A stretch of 36,059 bases of DNA from Pseudomonas sp. ZH-FAD. GTDB taxonomy: Bacteria > Pseudomonadota > Gammaproteobacteria > Pseudomonadales > Pseudomonadaceae. Location: the NCBI RefSeq assembly GCF_002803095.1, contig NZ_PGLR01000053.1, positions 1 through 36,059 on the forward strand, written 5' to 3'. Within the stretch, counting starts at the first letter, position 1; the number at the start of each line of letters is the position of its first letter. Under the pieces are notes generated by a model. It was not told the origin of the DNA, made no database searches, and saw only the letters and a program-made list of their open reading frames with translations. Of this stretch, positions 25,562 to 33,600 are shown piece after piece. Both the position numbers and the translations under genes were made by a program.

Positions 25562-26115
25562 CTCGCCTGTGGCTGCTGGCCTTGGCGCTGCTGCCGCTGT
25601 TCAGTGTGGCGGCAGATAACGCCGACGCCTGGCAGGCACTGCGCGAAGGTCGTGCGCTGATACTCATGCGTCACGCCACCGCGCCGGGTACGGGCGACCC
25701 GGCTAACTTCCGCCTGGGACAATGCGAAACCCAGCGCAACCTCAACGCTCAAGGGCGTGCCGAGGCCCGGCGCTGGGGCGAGTTGCTCGCGCGTCAGGGG
25801 ATCGAACAGCCGCGGCTTCTCAGCAGTCGCTGGTGCCGTGCGCTGGATACGGCCAGCAACATGCAGCGCGGCCCGGTACAACCATTGGCTGCGCTGGATT
25901 CGTTCTTCGGCAAGCCCGAGGATGGTGCCGAGCAGACCGCCGAGCTCATTCGCTCGATCAACCAACTGCCTGCTGGCGCGCCGTTGGTGCTGGTTTCCCA
26001 TCAGGTCAATATCACCGCTTTGACCGGTATCTTTCCCGCTTCGGGCGAGGGACTGATTCTGGTTTTGCCCCTACGTCCGCGTGCAGAGCCTCTGGCGCGC
26101 ATACCCGCGCCCTAG
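25558..26115 (+). CDS. Exported histidine phosphatase family protein
   Basis: A 185-residue protein with a signal peptide (LWLLALALLPLFSVAA, about 4-19). The phosphoglycerate-mutase-like histidine phosphatase domain carries LMRHATAPG (Arg38, His39 as the nucleophile), the Arg-Cys stretch SRWCRALDTA near 91-100, and the second His in LVSHQVNI near 147. It probably acts on phosphate monoesters in the periplasm; the substrate is unknown. The ATG overlaps the stop of the PLDc_N gene. It converges on ogt with only 22 bp between stops and no evident terminator. Confidence 0.88.
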   Translation: MTRLWLLALALLPLFSVAADNADAWQALREGRALILMRHATAPGTGDPANFRLGQCETQRNLNAQGRAEARRWGELLARQGIEQPRLLSSRWCRALDTASNMQRGPVQPLAALDSFFGKPEDGAEQTAELIRSINQLPAGAPLVLVSHQVNITALTGIFPASGEGLILVLPLRPRAEPLARIPAP

Positions 26116-26137
26116 GCACTTTTCGTAAAGAGTCTGG

Positions 26138-26635
26138 TTACAAAGCCAGTTGCGCCTGCGTTGGCTGCAATACACCCTCGAGTTCCAGCAACTGCTGCTT
26201 GCGCGGCAGGCCACCGGCATAGCCGGTCAGGCTGCCGTCCCGGCCGATCACGCGGTGGCAGGGCACGATGATAGAGATGGGGTTGGCGCCATTGGCTGTC
26301 CCCACCGCGCGTACGGCCTGCGGTCTGCCGATGACATTGGCCAGCTCCGAATAGCTGCAGGTGCGACCGTATGGAATGGCCAACAGCGCCTGCCAGACCG
26401 CCTGCTGGAATGCCGTGCCCCTCGGCGCCAGGCGCAGTTCGAACTGACGGCGCTTGCCGGCGAAGTATTCATCGAGCTGGCTGCACACGGCGTCCAGCTC
26501 ACGGCCAGCGGGCTGCCAATGGTCTTCGATGCGCCAGGGCCGGCTGTCCAGCTCCATCAGCAACAGTTGCAGGCCGCTGTCGTCGGCTGCGATCAGCAGC
26601 GGACCGACGGGGCTGTCGTGGTAGCGGTAATGCAT
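26138..26635 (-). CDS. ogt: Methylated-DNA--protein-cysteine methyltransferase
   Basis: Suicide repair protein that moves the methyl group from O6-methylguanine (and O4-methylthymine) to its own cysteine. The 165-residue product has the small N-terminal domain and the C-terminal DNA-binding domain, with active-site PCHRV (Cys126), the preceding NPISIIVPCHRVIG and the helix-turn-helix around RTCSYSELANVIG (91-103). GGAGG precedes ATG 26635. It starts 3 bp after the alkA stop, so it is translated from the same mRNA. It could be called ogt or ada C-domain; no Ada N-terminal domain is present. Confidence 0.95.
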   Translation of the reverse strand: MHYRYHDSPVGPLLIAADDSGLQLLLMELDSRPWRIEDHWQPAGRELDAVCSQLDEYFAGKRRQFELRLAPRGTAFQQAVWQALLAIPYGRTCSYSELANVIGRPQAVRAVGTANGANPISIIVPCHRVIGRDGSLTGYAGGLPRKQQLLELEGVLQPTQAQLAL

Positions 26636-26638
26636 GAC

Positions 26639-27517
26639 TCAGCCTCCCGAATAGTTATGCCAGAGATGCGCCGCCGCATAAGCGCGCCACGGGCGCCAGG
26701 CTTCCGCGCGTGCTTTCAGGCGGCGCGCATCGATACCTTCCGTTCCCCATACCGGCGCCTTGAGCAAACCCAGGTCGCTGGCGGGAAAGGCGTCGCCCTC
26801 ACCGAACGCGCGCAGGGCGATGTACTCCGCAGTCCACGGGCCAATGCCTGGCAGGGCGCATAGCTGTTCGATCAGTGCTGCACTGCCATCGGCCAGATGC
26901 AGTTTCAGGCCGCCATCGGCAATGCGCGCGGCGAAATGCTGCAGGCACTGCACGCGTTTACCGGGCATGCCGATACCAGTCAGGTCGGCCTCGGCAAGCG
27001 CCTGCGGTGAGGGGAACAGATGGCTGATGCCCAGTGTTTCCGGCGTTTCGATCCGTGTGCCGACACGCTGTACCAGGCGCCCGACTATGGTGACCGCCGC
27101 CTTGACCGTGACCTGCTGGCCGACGATGGCGCGCACCGCCTGTTCGAACGGATCGAACGCCACCGGCAGGCGCAGGCCGGGATTGCGCTGCAGCAGTGGC
27201 GCGAGCAGTTCGTCAGCGCTCAGGTGCAGGGCAATTGCCTCGGGCTCGCTGTCGAGATCGAACATGCGCCGTACGCGCTGTTCGAGTTGGTCGAGATGTG
27301 CGGGCGAGGCCAGGCGGCAGCGCAGTTCCAGCGCGTTCTGCCCTGGCAGAGGGGCAACCCGAAACCAGCCGGGTGTGCCGTCGATGCTGAAGCCGCGGCT
27401 GTAGCTGTTCGCGCTCAGTGACTCCAGCCCGGGAATCGCGCGTAGGGCGAAGTGGCTGTGGAACTGTTGCCAGTCCCAGGGCGGTTGGTAGGGCAGAAGC
27501 AGCGTGATGATGTTCAT
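26639..27517 (-). CDS. alkA: DNA-3-methyladenine glycosylase II, AlkA type
   Basis: Base-excision glycosylase that removes alkylated purines. From ATG 27517 it is 292 residues. An N-terminal AlkA domain (about 1-110) is followed by the helix-hairpin-helix glycosylase fold, with LPGIGPWTAEY (222-232) and the catalytic Asp248 in FPASDLGL. Length is normal. The open frame continues 200 codons upstream across repeats and is not coding. It has no linked Ada activator; it forms a two-gene alkylation-repair operon with ogt. The ribosome-binding site (AGGGTG) is moderate. Confidence 0.93.
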   Translation of the reverse strand: MNIITLLLPYQPPWDWQQFHSHFALRAIPGLESLSANSYSRGFSIDGTPGWFRVAPLPGQNALELRCRLASPAHLDQLEQRVRRMFDLDSEPEAIALHLSADELLAPLLQRNPGLRLPVAFDPFEQAVRAIVGQQVTVKAAVTIVGRLVQRVGTRIETPETLGISHLFPSPQALAEADLTGIGMPGKRVQCLQHFAARIADGGLKLHLADGSAALIEQLCALPGIGPWTAEYIALRAFGEGDAFPASDLGLLKAPVWGTEGIDARRLKARAEAWRPWRAYAAAHLWHNYSGG

Positions 27518-27605
27518 GGCTGGCACCCTAGCGCGGCGTTTGCGCCTTGTCAGCGTGAAGATGACTTTCAAACTGCGACGATCTTGCCTGTGCGCGGGGG
27601 GGCAC

Positions 27606-27678
27606 GGTGCGCACGGCGCACCCGACATGAAGCGCGTTCCCGGCGCACGGGCTTGTCGTAGGGTGCGCCGCGCGCACC
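27606..27678. repeat. GTAGGGTGCGCC-type inverted repeat upstream of alkA
   Basis: GGTGCGCACGGCGCACCC (27606-27623) and the 22-base arm 27657-27678 (starts CGTAGGGTGCGCC) face each other over a 33-base spacer. The right arm is identical to that of the repeat at 20476-20533, and the left arm is identical over 18 bases. It lies between alkA and the AraC gene. Confidence 0.85.
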
Positions 27679-27708
27679 AGGGGAGCCAGCGGCCATACAT
27701 GGCAGCTC

Positions 27709-27744
27709 GTAGGGTGGACTCAGGAGCGCCAGCGAACAGTCCAC
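27709..27744. repeat. Related GTAGGGTGGACT palindrome
   Basis: GTAGGGTGGACT starts at 27709. GTGGACT (27714-27720) pairs with AGTCCAC (27738-27744) across 17 bases. It follows the preceding repeat by about 30 bp and shares its GTAGGGTG start, so it is probably another member of the same dispersed family. It lies past the stop of the AraC gene and upstream of alkA. Confidence 0.65.
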
Positions 27745-27801
27745 ACATAGTGCCTACCGTGATGGCGTACTGCTTCCGAGCGGCCGGCGTCCCGGTACGC
27801 C

Positions 27802-28821
27802 CTACACCAACGCTTCCCGTTGATAACGCCCCGGCGTGATGCCCTTCCAGCGCTTGAACGCGTGGATGAAGTTCGACAGTTCGCCATAACCCAGGCGCTC
27901 GGCAATCTCTTCCAGGCTCAGGCCGCCGGCGGCCAGCAGCTCTTCGGCCAGCGCCTGGCGCACTTCGTCCTGCAGGGCACGGAAGCTCGTGTCTTCTTCG
28001 ATCAGGCGTCGACGCAGGGTGCGGCTGCTCAGGTGCAGGCGCTCTGCGACCTGTTCCATGTCGGCGATCTGCCCCGGCGACTGCAACAGAAGCTGGCGCA
28101 CCCGCCCGGCCAGACCCTGATGCCATTGATGGCGCGCCAGCAACGTCTGGCATTGCTGTTCACAGGCGCTGACCAGTTGCGGGTTGGCTCGTGGCAGTGG
28201 GTTGTCCAGCAAGTCGGCGGCAAAACCCAGGCGATTGTGCGCCGCGCCGAAGCGCGGCACCTGGCCGAAGGCGGCGATAAAGGGTGAAGCGTCAGCCGGT
28301 GCAGGCTGGCGCAGTTCCACGGTCAGTAATTGCAGCGTGCTGCCCAGCAGCTCGCGCACGACCACCAGGGCACCGAGTATATCGCGCTGCACGATGAAAT
28401 CATGCAGCGCCGGGGGCAGAGCGCTGTCGTCGAAATTCAGGCTGGCGATGGCGTCATCCACGCTCAGAGTGATGCGGGTGAAGGCATAGGTCAGGCCGTG
28501 ATAGCGCAGGCCAAGTTCGGCGGCCTGGCGCACCGTGGCGCTGCTGAGAATGGCGTAACCCCAGGCGCCGTAGGTGGTCAGGTGGTAGCGCCGGCCGGCC
28601 TGCAGGCCAAGATCTTCGACTGCGGGTAGTGCCTCGACCAGGTTGGCGATCAGCTGCAGCTCACGCTGCGCTTCGATCTCCCCGTTCAGGCTGGCCAACT
28701 GCACCGGGCTGAGCCCCGTTTCATGCAGGCACCTGTCCAGGCTCAGGTCCAGATCGAGCCCCAGCTGGGTGAGCAACTGAATGCTGGTGATGTTGCGGCG
28801 TGCGGGCCAGGGCGCTGACAT
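27802..28821 (-). CDS. AraC-family transcriptional regulator
   Basis: From ATG 28821 the product is 339 residues. A large N-terminal ligand-binding domain of the Arabinose_bd/OruR type (about 15-210) is followed by the C-terminal double helix-turn-helix (about 235-335), with LHLSSRTLRRRLIEEDTSF and the typical LGYGELSNFIHAFKRWKGITP. It is divergent from the monooxygenase operon at 28920, with 98 bp between starts, and is its probable activator. A pair of direct repeats in that gap is a likely target. VirS of M. tuberculosis is a same-type regulator with the same placement. The longer open frame upstream of 28821 is ignored because it crosses the shared promoter. Confidence 0.9.
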   Translation of the reverse strand: MSAPWPARRNITSIQLLTQLGLDLDLSLDRCLHETGLSPVQLASLNGEIEAQRELQLIANLVEALPAVEDLGLQAGRRYHLTTYGAWGYAILSSATVRQAAELGLRYHGLTYAFTRITLSVDDAIASLNFDDSALPPALHDFIVQRDILGALVVVRELLGSTLQLLTVELRQPAPADASPFIAAFGQVPRFGAAHNRLGFAADLLDNPLPRANPQLVSACEQQCQTLLARHQWHQGLAGRVRQLLLQSPGQIADMEQVAERLHLSSRTLRRRLIEEDTSFRALQDEVRQALAEELLAAGGLSLEEIAERLGYGELSNFIHAFKRWKGITPGRYQREALV

Positions 28822-28840
28822 AGATTGTCCGAAAATCACA

Positions 28841-28869
28841 ATATCCTGGCCGACTATGCCATAACCTGG
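28841..28869. promoter_or_regulatory. Direct repeats, probable AraC-regulator binding site
   Basis: ATATCCTGG (28841-28849) and ATAACCTGG (28861-28869) are direct repeats matching at 8 of 9 bases and starting exactly 20 bases apart, about two turns of DNA. This is the spacing and orientation used by AraC-type activators. They lie in the 98-bp gap between the regulator and the monooxygenase start at 28920. Confidence 0.5.
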
Positions 28870-28919
28870 ACGCGGGGGCGCAAGTAGCATCGGTTCATCG
28901 TCATACACGGGTCACTACA

Positions 28920-30395
28920 ATGCACAACAACCCCCGTACGAACGCGCCCTGGCGCGTGTTGATCATCGGCAGCGGCTTTGCCGGTCTGGGCCTGGCCATG
29001 CAGTTGCGCAAGGCCGGCGAGGACGACTTCCTGTTGCTGGAAAAGGCCGGCGAGGTAGGCGGTACCTGGCGCGACAACAGCTATCCGGGCGCCGCCTGCG
29101 ATGTGCCCTCGCACCTGTATTCCTTTTCCTTCGAGCCCAAGCACGACTGGTCGCGCAAGTTCGCGCCGCAGGCGGAGATCCACGCCTATATCCTGCAGTG
29201 CGTGGAGAAACACCGGCTGCGCCCGCACATCCGTCTGAACAGCGAAGTGCTCGGCGCCGAGTTCGATGCCGCGCGCGGTATCTGGCGTGTCGAGCTGGCA
29301 GGGGGCGAAGTGATCGAGACGCAGGTGCTGGTCAGTGCCTGCGGCCAGCTCAATCGGCCGGCCTACCCGAAACTGCCCGGTCTGGAGCATTTTCGCGGCG
29401 AGGCTTTCCATTCGGCGCGCTGGCGCCATGATCTGGATCTGACCGGCAAGCGCGTGGCGGTAATCGGTACCGGCGCTTCGGCGATCCAGTTCGTGCCGCA
29501 GATCCAGCCCAAGGTCGCCAGCCTGAGCCTGTTCCAGCGCTCGGCTGCCTATGTGCTGGCCAAGCCGGATCGCGCCTATCGACCCTGGGAGATTGCTCTA
29601 AAACAGCGTTTGCCCCTGCTGCAACGTGCCGACCGCCTCCTGCAATACCTGCATCACGAGGGCCGGGCGCTGGCCTTTATCCGCTTCCCCTGGCTGATGC
29701 GCCTGTTCCGCCATAGCTTCACCCGTCACCTGCAGCGGCAGATGCCCGATGCCGGCAAGCGTGAGCGCTTGCAGCCGAATTACCCCATGGGTTGCAAGCG
29801 TATCCTGATCAGCAACGACTACTTCCCGGCGCTGGCGCAGGCCAATGTCGAGATCGTCGACTCGGCGATCCGCGAGGTGCGCGAGCAGTCGCTGGTGACG
29901 GCCGATGGTCGTGAGCATCCCTTCGATGTGCTGATCTACGGCACCGGTTTCACTGCCACCGATTTCCTTGCGCCGATGCGCATTCGTGGCCTCGATGGGC
30001 TGGAGTTGAATCAGGCCTGGAAGGAGGGCGCCGAGGCCTACAAGGGCATCAGCGTCAGCGGTTTTCCCAACCTGTTCCTGCTCTACGGGCCGAACACCAA
30101 CCTCGGCCACAACTCCATTCTCTATATGTTGGAGAGCCAGTACGCCTACGTACTGGGGTGCCTGCAGGTGCTGCGCGAACAGGGGCTACGCTATCTCGAC
30201 CTGCGCCCCACGGTGCAGCGCAGTTACAACGCCGAGCTGCAGCAGGCGACTCATCGAACGATATGGGAACAGGGCTGCGACAGCTGGTACAAGACCGCTA
30301 CCGGCAAGAACACCAACAACTGGCCGGGGTTCACCTTCACCTATCGCCTCATGACCCGTACTCCGGAGCTTGCCGACTATGACTGCGTCCGCTGA
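28920..30395 (+). CDS. Flavin-containing / Baeyer-Villiger monooxygenase
   Basis: A 491-residue FAD- and NADPH-dependent monooxygenase. The FAD motif GSGFAG is at 17-22 and the NADPH motif GTGASA near 183. Between them is the Baeyer-Villiger fingerprint F-x-G-x-x-x-H-x-x-x-W, seen as FRGEAFHSARW at about 159-169. It should insert oxygen next to a ketone (giving an ester) or oxidise a soft heteroatom. ATG 28920 lacks a strong ribosome-binding site. The following esterase overlaps its last 17 bases, and an SDR follows, so alcohol to ketone to ester to hydrolysis is a sensible route. Similar to MymA (Rv3083) of M. tuberculosis by layout. Confidence 0.92.
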   Translation: MHNNPRTNAPWRVLIIGSGFAGLGLAMQLRKAGEDDFLLLEKAGEVGGTWRDNSYPGAACDVPSHLYSFSFEPKHDWSRKFAPQAEIHAYILQCVEKHRLRPHIRLNSEVLGAEFDAARGIWRVELAGGEVIETQVLVSACGQLNRPAYPKLPGLEHFRGEAFHSARWRHDLDLTGKRVAVIGTGASAIQFVPQIQPKVASLSLFQRSAAYVLAKPDRAYRPWEIALKQRLPLLQRADRLLQYLHHEGRALAFIRFPWLMRLFRHSFTRHLQRQMPDAGKRERLQPNYPMGCKRILISNDYFPALAQANVEIVDSAIREVREQSLVTADGREHPFDVLIYGTGFTATDFLAPMRIRGLDGLELNQAWKEGAEAYKGISVSGFPNLFLLYGPNTNLGHNSILYMLESQYAYVLGCLQVLREQGLRYLDLRPTVQRSYNAELQQATHRTIWEQGCDSWYKTATGKNTNNWPGFTFTYRLMTRTPELADYDCVR

Positions 30396-31308
30396 CTTCA
30401 ATGCCCCCGCTGCCGAGCAGATGCTGCTGCGCGGCCTGTTGCGCGGCTTTCTGCGCCTGTTCTTCCGCGGTCTGGTACGGCCACCGATGCCGGTGGCCGG
30501 GCAGCGTCGTGTGTTGCGTGCACTCACCGCCATCACCCTGACGCCCCGCGGAGTCAATCGCAACGCCGATACCCTGGCCGGGCGCCCGTGCGAATGGCAC
30601 CGGCCGCCTGTCAGCAGCGGTAGCGTGCTGCTCTATCTGCACGGTGGCGCCTTCATGATCGGTGGGCCGGACACGCACCGTGGCATCTGCGCCAGCTTGG
30701 CCAAACGCGCTGCTCTGGAGGTCTGTGCGCTGGATTACCGTCTGGCGCCGGAGCATCCCTATCCGGCGGCGCGCGATGATGTGGTGGCGGCTTACCAGGC
30801 ATTGTTGGAGGCCGGCTATAGGCCCGAACAGATCGCCATTGGCGGCGACTCGGCCGGCGGCAACCTGAGTTTGGTCGGCTGCCTGCGCATTATCGAACTC
30901 GGCCTGCCGACGCCCGCCGCCCTGGTGTGCTTTTCGCCGGTCACCGACTTCACCGGCGAGCAGATGCACGAGCCGCCAGCAGGCGACCCGCTGCTCCACC
31001 CCAGCTGGATCGAGCAGGCTGCGCAGCTGTATTGCCCGGCCGACCTGCCGCGCAACGATCCGGGTATGTCGCCGCTGTTCGCCGATCTCACCCGCCTGCC
31101 GCCGACGCTGATCCAGGTCGGCGAAGACGAGTTGTTGCTCAACGACAGCCTGCGCCTGGCCGAGCGCGCCACGGTGGCTGGGGTGAACCTGCGGCTGGAG
31201 CGTTATCCGGGGTTGTGGCATGTGTTCCAGGCGCATGTCGGCATGTTGCGCGCGGCGGATTACGCCATCGCCCGGGTGGCGGCCTTTCTCCGTGAGCGGG
31301 GTGTGTGA
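30379..31308 (+). CDS. Alpha/beta hydrolase of the hormone-sensitive-lipase family
   Basis: A 309-residue esterase. Oxyanion-hole motif HGGAF (88-92), nucleophile GDSAGG (Ser158), a late Asp in VGEDELLLND, and catalytic His in LWHVF near 276 are all present. It probably hydrolyses the ester made by the upstream monooxygenase; substrate unknown. ATG 30379 overlaps the monooxygenase stop by 17 bases, with CGGAG upstream; the TTG at 30370 is a poorer start. The stop overlaps the SDR start (TGATG). LipR (Rv3084) holds the same place in the mymA operon. Confidence 0.92.
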   Translation: MTASADFNAPAAEQMLLRGLLRGFLRLFFRGLVRPPMPVAGQRRVLRALTAITLTPRGVNRNADTLAGRPCEWHRPPVSSGSVLLYLHGGAFMIGGPDTHRGICASLAKRAALEVCALDYRLAPEHPYPAARDDVVAAYQALLEAGYRPEQIAIGGDSAGGNLSLVGCLRIIELGLPTPAALVCFSPVTDFTGEQMHEPPAGDPLLHPSWIEQAAQLYCPADLPRNDPGMSPLFADLTRLPPTLIQVGEDELLLNDSLRLAERATVAGVNLRLERYPGLWHVFQAHVGMLRAADYAIARVAAFLRERGV

Positions 31309-32069
31309 TGAACAACATTCTCATCAGCGGCGCCGCATCGGGCATTGGCGCTGCCACCGCGCGGCTGTTTCACAAGCGGGGCTGGCGCGTCGGGTTGCTC
31401 GACGTCGATGAAAAGGCGCTGTCCGCATTGGCCGCCGAGCTGGGCGGCGCCTGGCATGCGCCGCTGGATGTGGTCGATGCCGCAGCGGTGAAGGCCGCGC
31501 TGGCCGACTTCTGCACGCAGAGCGGCGGCCAGTTGCGTCTGCTGTTCAATGGCGCGGGCATCCTGCGTACCGGCGCCTTTGCCGATATCGAGCTGGAGCA
31601 GCATGCACGCCTGGTAGAGATCAATGTGCTCGGCGTGCTAAACCTCTGCCATGCGGCCTATCCCTATCTCAAAGTCACGCCAGAGGCGCAAGTGATCAAT
31701 ATGGGCTCGGCCTCGGCGCTCTATGGCGTACCACAGCTGGCCAGCTATTCGGCCAGCAAGTTCGCTGTACGCGGCCTGACCGAGGCGCTGGAACTGGAGT
31801 GGCGCGAGCACGGCATCCGCGTGGGAGACCTAATGCCGCCATTCGTCGACACACCGATGGTGCGAAGTCAGGCGCAGCGTCCGCCTGTGATGCGTCGCCT
31901 GGGCGTGCGCCTGGAGGCCGAGCAGATCGCCGAAGCGGCCTGGAAGCAGGCCCATGCCAGTACCGTGCATCGCCCGGTAGGGCTGCAGTTCGGGCTGCTG
32001 TTCACCTTTGGGCAGATCACGCCGGGCTGGATCAACAGGTTGCTGATGGGTTGGCTCAGTCGCCCATGA
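31308..32069 (+). CDS. Short-chain dehydrogenase/reductase
   Basis: A 253-residue NAD(P)-dependent oxidoreductase. It has the nucleotide motif SGAASGIG (8-15), NGAG in place of NNAG near 85, a catalytic Ser (MGSASA), and an intact YSASK. It probably interconverts an alcohol and a ketone for the neighbouring monooxygenase. ATG 31308 overlaps the esterase stop (TGATG), which indicates translational coupling. It is the last gene of the AraC-controlled operon; the counterpart in M. tuberculosis is Rv3085. Confidence 0.93.
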   Translation: MNNILISGAASGIGAATARLFHKRGWRVGLLDVDEKALSALAAELGGAWHAPLDVVDAAAVKAALADFCTQSGGQLRLLFNGAGILRTGAFADIELEQHARLVEINVLGVLNLCHAAYPYLKVTPEAQVINMGSASALYGVPQLASYSASKFAVRGLTEALELEWREHGIRVGDLMPPFVDTPMVRSQAQRPPVMRRLGVRLEAEQIAEAAWKQAHASTVHRPVGLQFGLLFTFGQITPGWINRLLMGWLSRP

Positions 32070-32388
32070 GCTCGGGCGAAACTTTCAGGCTGGCCAATTG
32101 CCGCTGGTCGCCGGTTTTGTCACAAGGGCTTTCTGCACCACGCGAACCTTTCGCTCAGCGACTACTCTAGAGGAGACGGTTTTCAGTCCGGCGTTCTGCC
32201 GGGCAGTCGTCGATACGCTTGCAGTAGACACATCGAGCATCTGCTCGATTCTCGGGGCGGCGCCATTTGGGTGCTTCTGAAAACGCAGGGCGTTTTCAGA
32301 GGTTTCCGGTAGGAGCCGCGACACCGTCCGCAGGACGGTCGCATTGGGAAAGCGGTTAATCCATCCATAGCCTGAGAGGGGGTCGTTT
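32070..32388. other. 319-bp gap with three hairpins
   Basis: No convincing gene is visible. Three perfect palindromes follow one another: ATCGAGCA/TGCTCGAT (32232-32249), an 11-bp stem with a 3-base loop (32276-32286 with 32290-32300, TCTGAAAACGC), and ACCGTCC/GGACGGT (32323-32339), which sits in a TAGGAGCCGCGAC half-REP. The second could end the SDR operon, although no T-run follows. The rest holds nothing I can assign; a leader or small RNA is possible but unproven. Confidence 0.6.
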
Positions 32389-32733
32389 ATGAGCACAGCC
32401 TTCCACGAAGACTCCAGCACCTCGGTGCTGCGTCGGATGAAAGAAGGGGGATTCGACTTCGCCCAGTTTCACCCGATCGAGTTCTACGCCATCTTTCCCG
32501 ACGAAGAACGGGCCAGAATGGCAGCCAGAAACTTTCGCGGCGAGTCGCTCAACGCTCAGATATCCGCCCGTGAGGACGGCATCTGGCACCTGCAAATCAG
32601 CAAAGTGATGTACGCCACCCATGCCGGTATCGGCGAGTTCGAACATGACCTGGAGTCCATCGTCGTCCCGCTGGGCGGCAAGATGGATGGTTGGGGCGTT
32701 ACCCAGGAGGTGAAAGCGTCAGCCATGCGTTAG
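32389..32733 (+). CDS. RraB-domain protein (ribonuclease E inhibitor type)
   Basis: A 114-residue acidic protein. Residues about 28-105 resemble the RraB domain: IEFYAIFPDEERARMAARNF, a middle strand DGIWHLQISKVM, a helix with EFEHDLESIVVPLGG, and the closing MDGWGV (DGWG is the best-conserved point of the family). RraB of E. coli binds RNase E and changes which RNAs it cuts. This shorter, more divergent form may not do the same. AGGGGGT precedes ATG 32389. A strong hairpin follows its stop. It is not clearly in an operon with its neighbours. Confidence 0.7.
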   Translation: MSTAFHEDSSTSVLRRMKEGGFDFAQFHPIEFYAIFPDEERARMAARNFRGESLNAQISAREDGIWHLQISKVMYATHAGIGEFEHDLESIVVPLGGKMDGWGVTQEVKASAMR

Positions 32734-32761
32734 GGACTGCAGCGGCGTCCATCAGCTCAGA

Positions 32762-32787
32762 CCATCGGCCGGCTGTCCGGCCGATGG
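32762..32787 (+). terminator. Hairpin after the RraB-type gene
   Basis: CCATCGGCCGG (32762-32772) pairs perfectly with 32777-32787 around a CTGT loop. It lies 28 bases after the stop codon. There is no T-run, so it may be a processing or factor-assisted terminator rather than a classical one. Confidence 0.5.
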
Positions 32788-32852
32788 CTTCAACTCCCAA
32801 CCCACCTCGACTTGCCAATCCTTCTCGCGCAGACTGCGCGGCGGAGGTAGCT

Positions 32853-33560
32853 ATGGCAGATGTTCTGATCCTGACTCATATCGATTATTGCCCGCCAGCC
32901 CATCTGGCGCAGGTGCTGCAGGCGCGTGACTGCAGTTTCGACGTGCTGCGCGTCGACCTGGGTGAACTGCACGGTTACGATCTAGAGCGGCCCAAGGCGG
33001 TCGCCGTGATGGGTGGGCCGATGAGCGTCAATGACCCGTTGCCCTGGATCGCCGATGAAGTGGCAGCGTTGCAGCGCTTTATCGAGCGTGACATCCCCAT
33101 CATTGGTCACTGCCTGGGCGGCCAACTGCTGGCCAAGGCACTGGGTGCCAGCATCCACCGCATGCCCTACACCGAAGCAGGTTGGCAGCGCATGCAGCGC
33201 CGATCAGAAGCAGCCGATAGCCCCTGGTTGGCACATTTGCCTGCAGCGTTCGGCATTTTTCAGTGGCATGGCGACACCTTCTCGCTACCTGAAGGTGCTC
33301 AACCCCTGCTGAGCAGCCGCTGGTGCGACAATCAGGCCTTCGCCTGGGGTGACAAAGTGCTGGCGCTGCAGGGCCACCCGGAGATGACCGAAGATCTGAT
33401 CGCGCTCTGGCTAGACGACTGGGCGCACCTGCTCGATGCCAGCCAGCCCAGCCAGCAGAGCATCGCCGAGATGCGTGACGACCTGAGTGGGAAGGTCAGG
33501 GCATTGAACCAGGTTGCCGAAGGTTTCTACGCACACTGGCTGAAACTGGCTGGCCTTTGA
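32853..33560 (+). CDS. Class I glutamine amidotransferase
   Basis: A 235-residue stand-alone amidotransferase of the GuaA/YfeJ-like group. The nucleophile elbow GHCLGGQ holds Cys87. The His-Glu pair of the triad is in LQGHPEM near 174-176, and the oxyanion-type MGGPMSV is at 53-59. It lacks a synthetase domain, so the acceptor is unknown; gamma-glutamyl hydrolase activity is possible. GGAGG precedes ATG 32853; the longer open frame upstream crosses the hairpin and is not coding. It converges on the DinB-type gene. Confidence 0.9.
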   Translation: MADVLILTHIDYCPPAHLAQVLQARDCSFDVLRVDLGELHGYDLERPKAVAVMGGPMSVNDPLPWIADEVAALQRFIERDIPIIGHCLGGQLLAKALGASIHRMPYTEAGWQRMQRRSEAADSPWLAHLPAAFGIFQWHGDTFSLPEGAQPLLSSRWCDNQAFAWGDKVLALQGHPEMTEDLIALWLDDWAHLLDASQPSQQSIAEMRDDLSGKVRALNQVAEGFYAHWLKLAGL

Positions 33561-33600
33561 GCCTGGAGAGGGCGAGGTGTGATCGGCACTTGGCCGCAGC

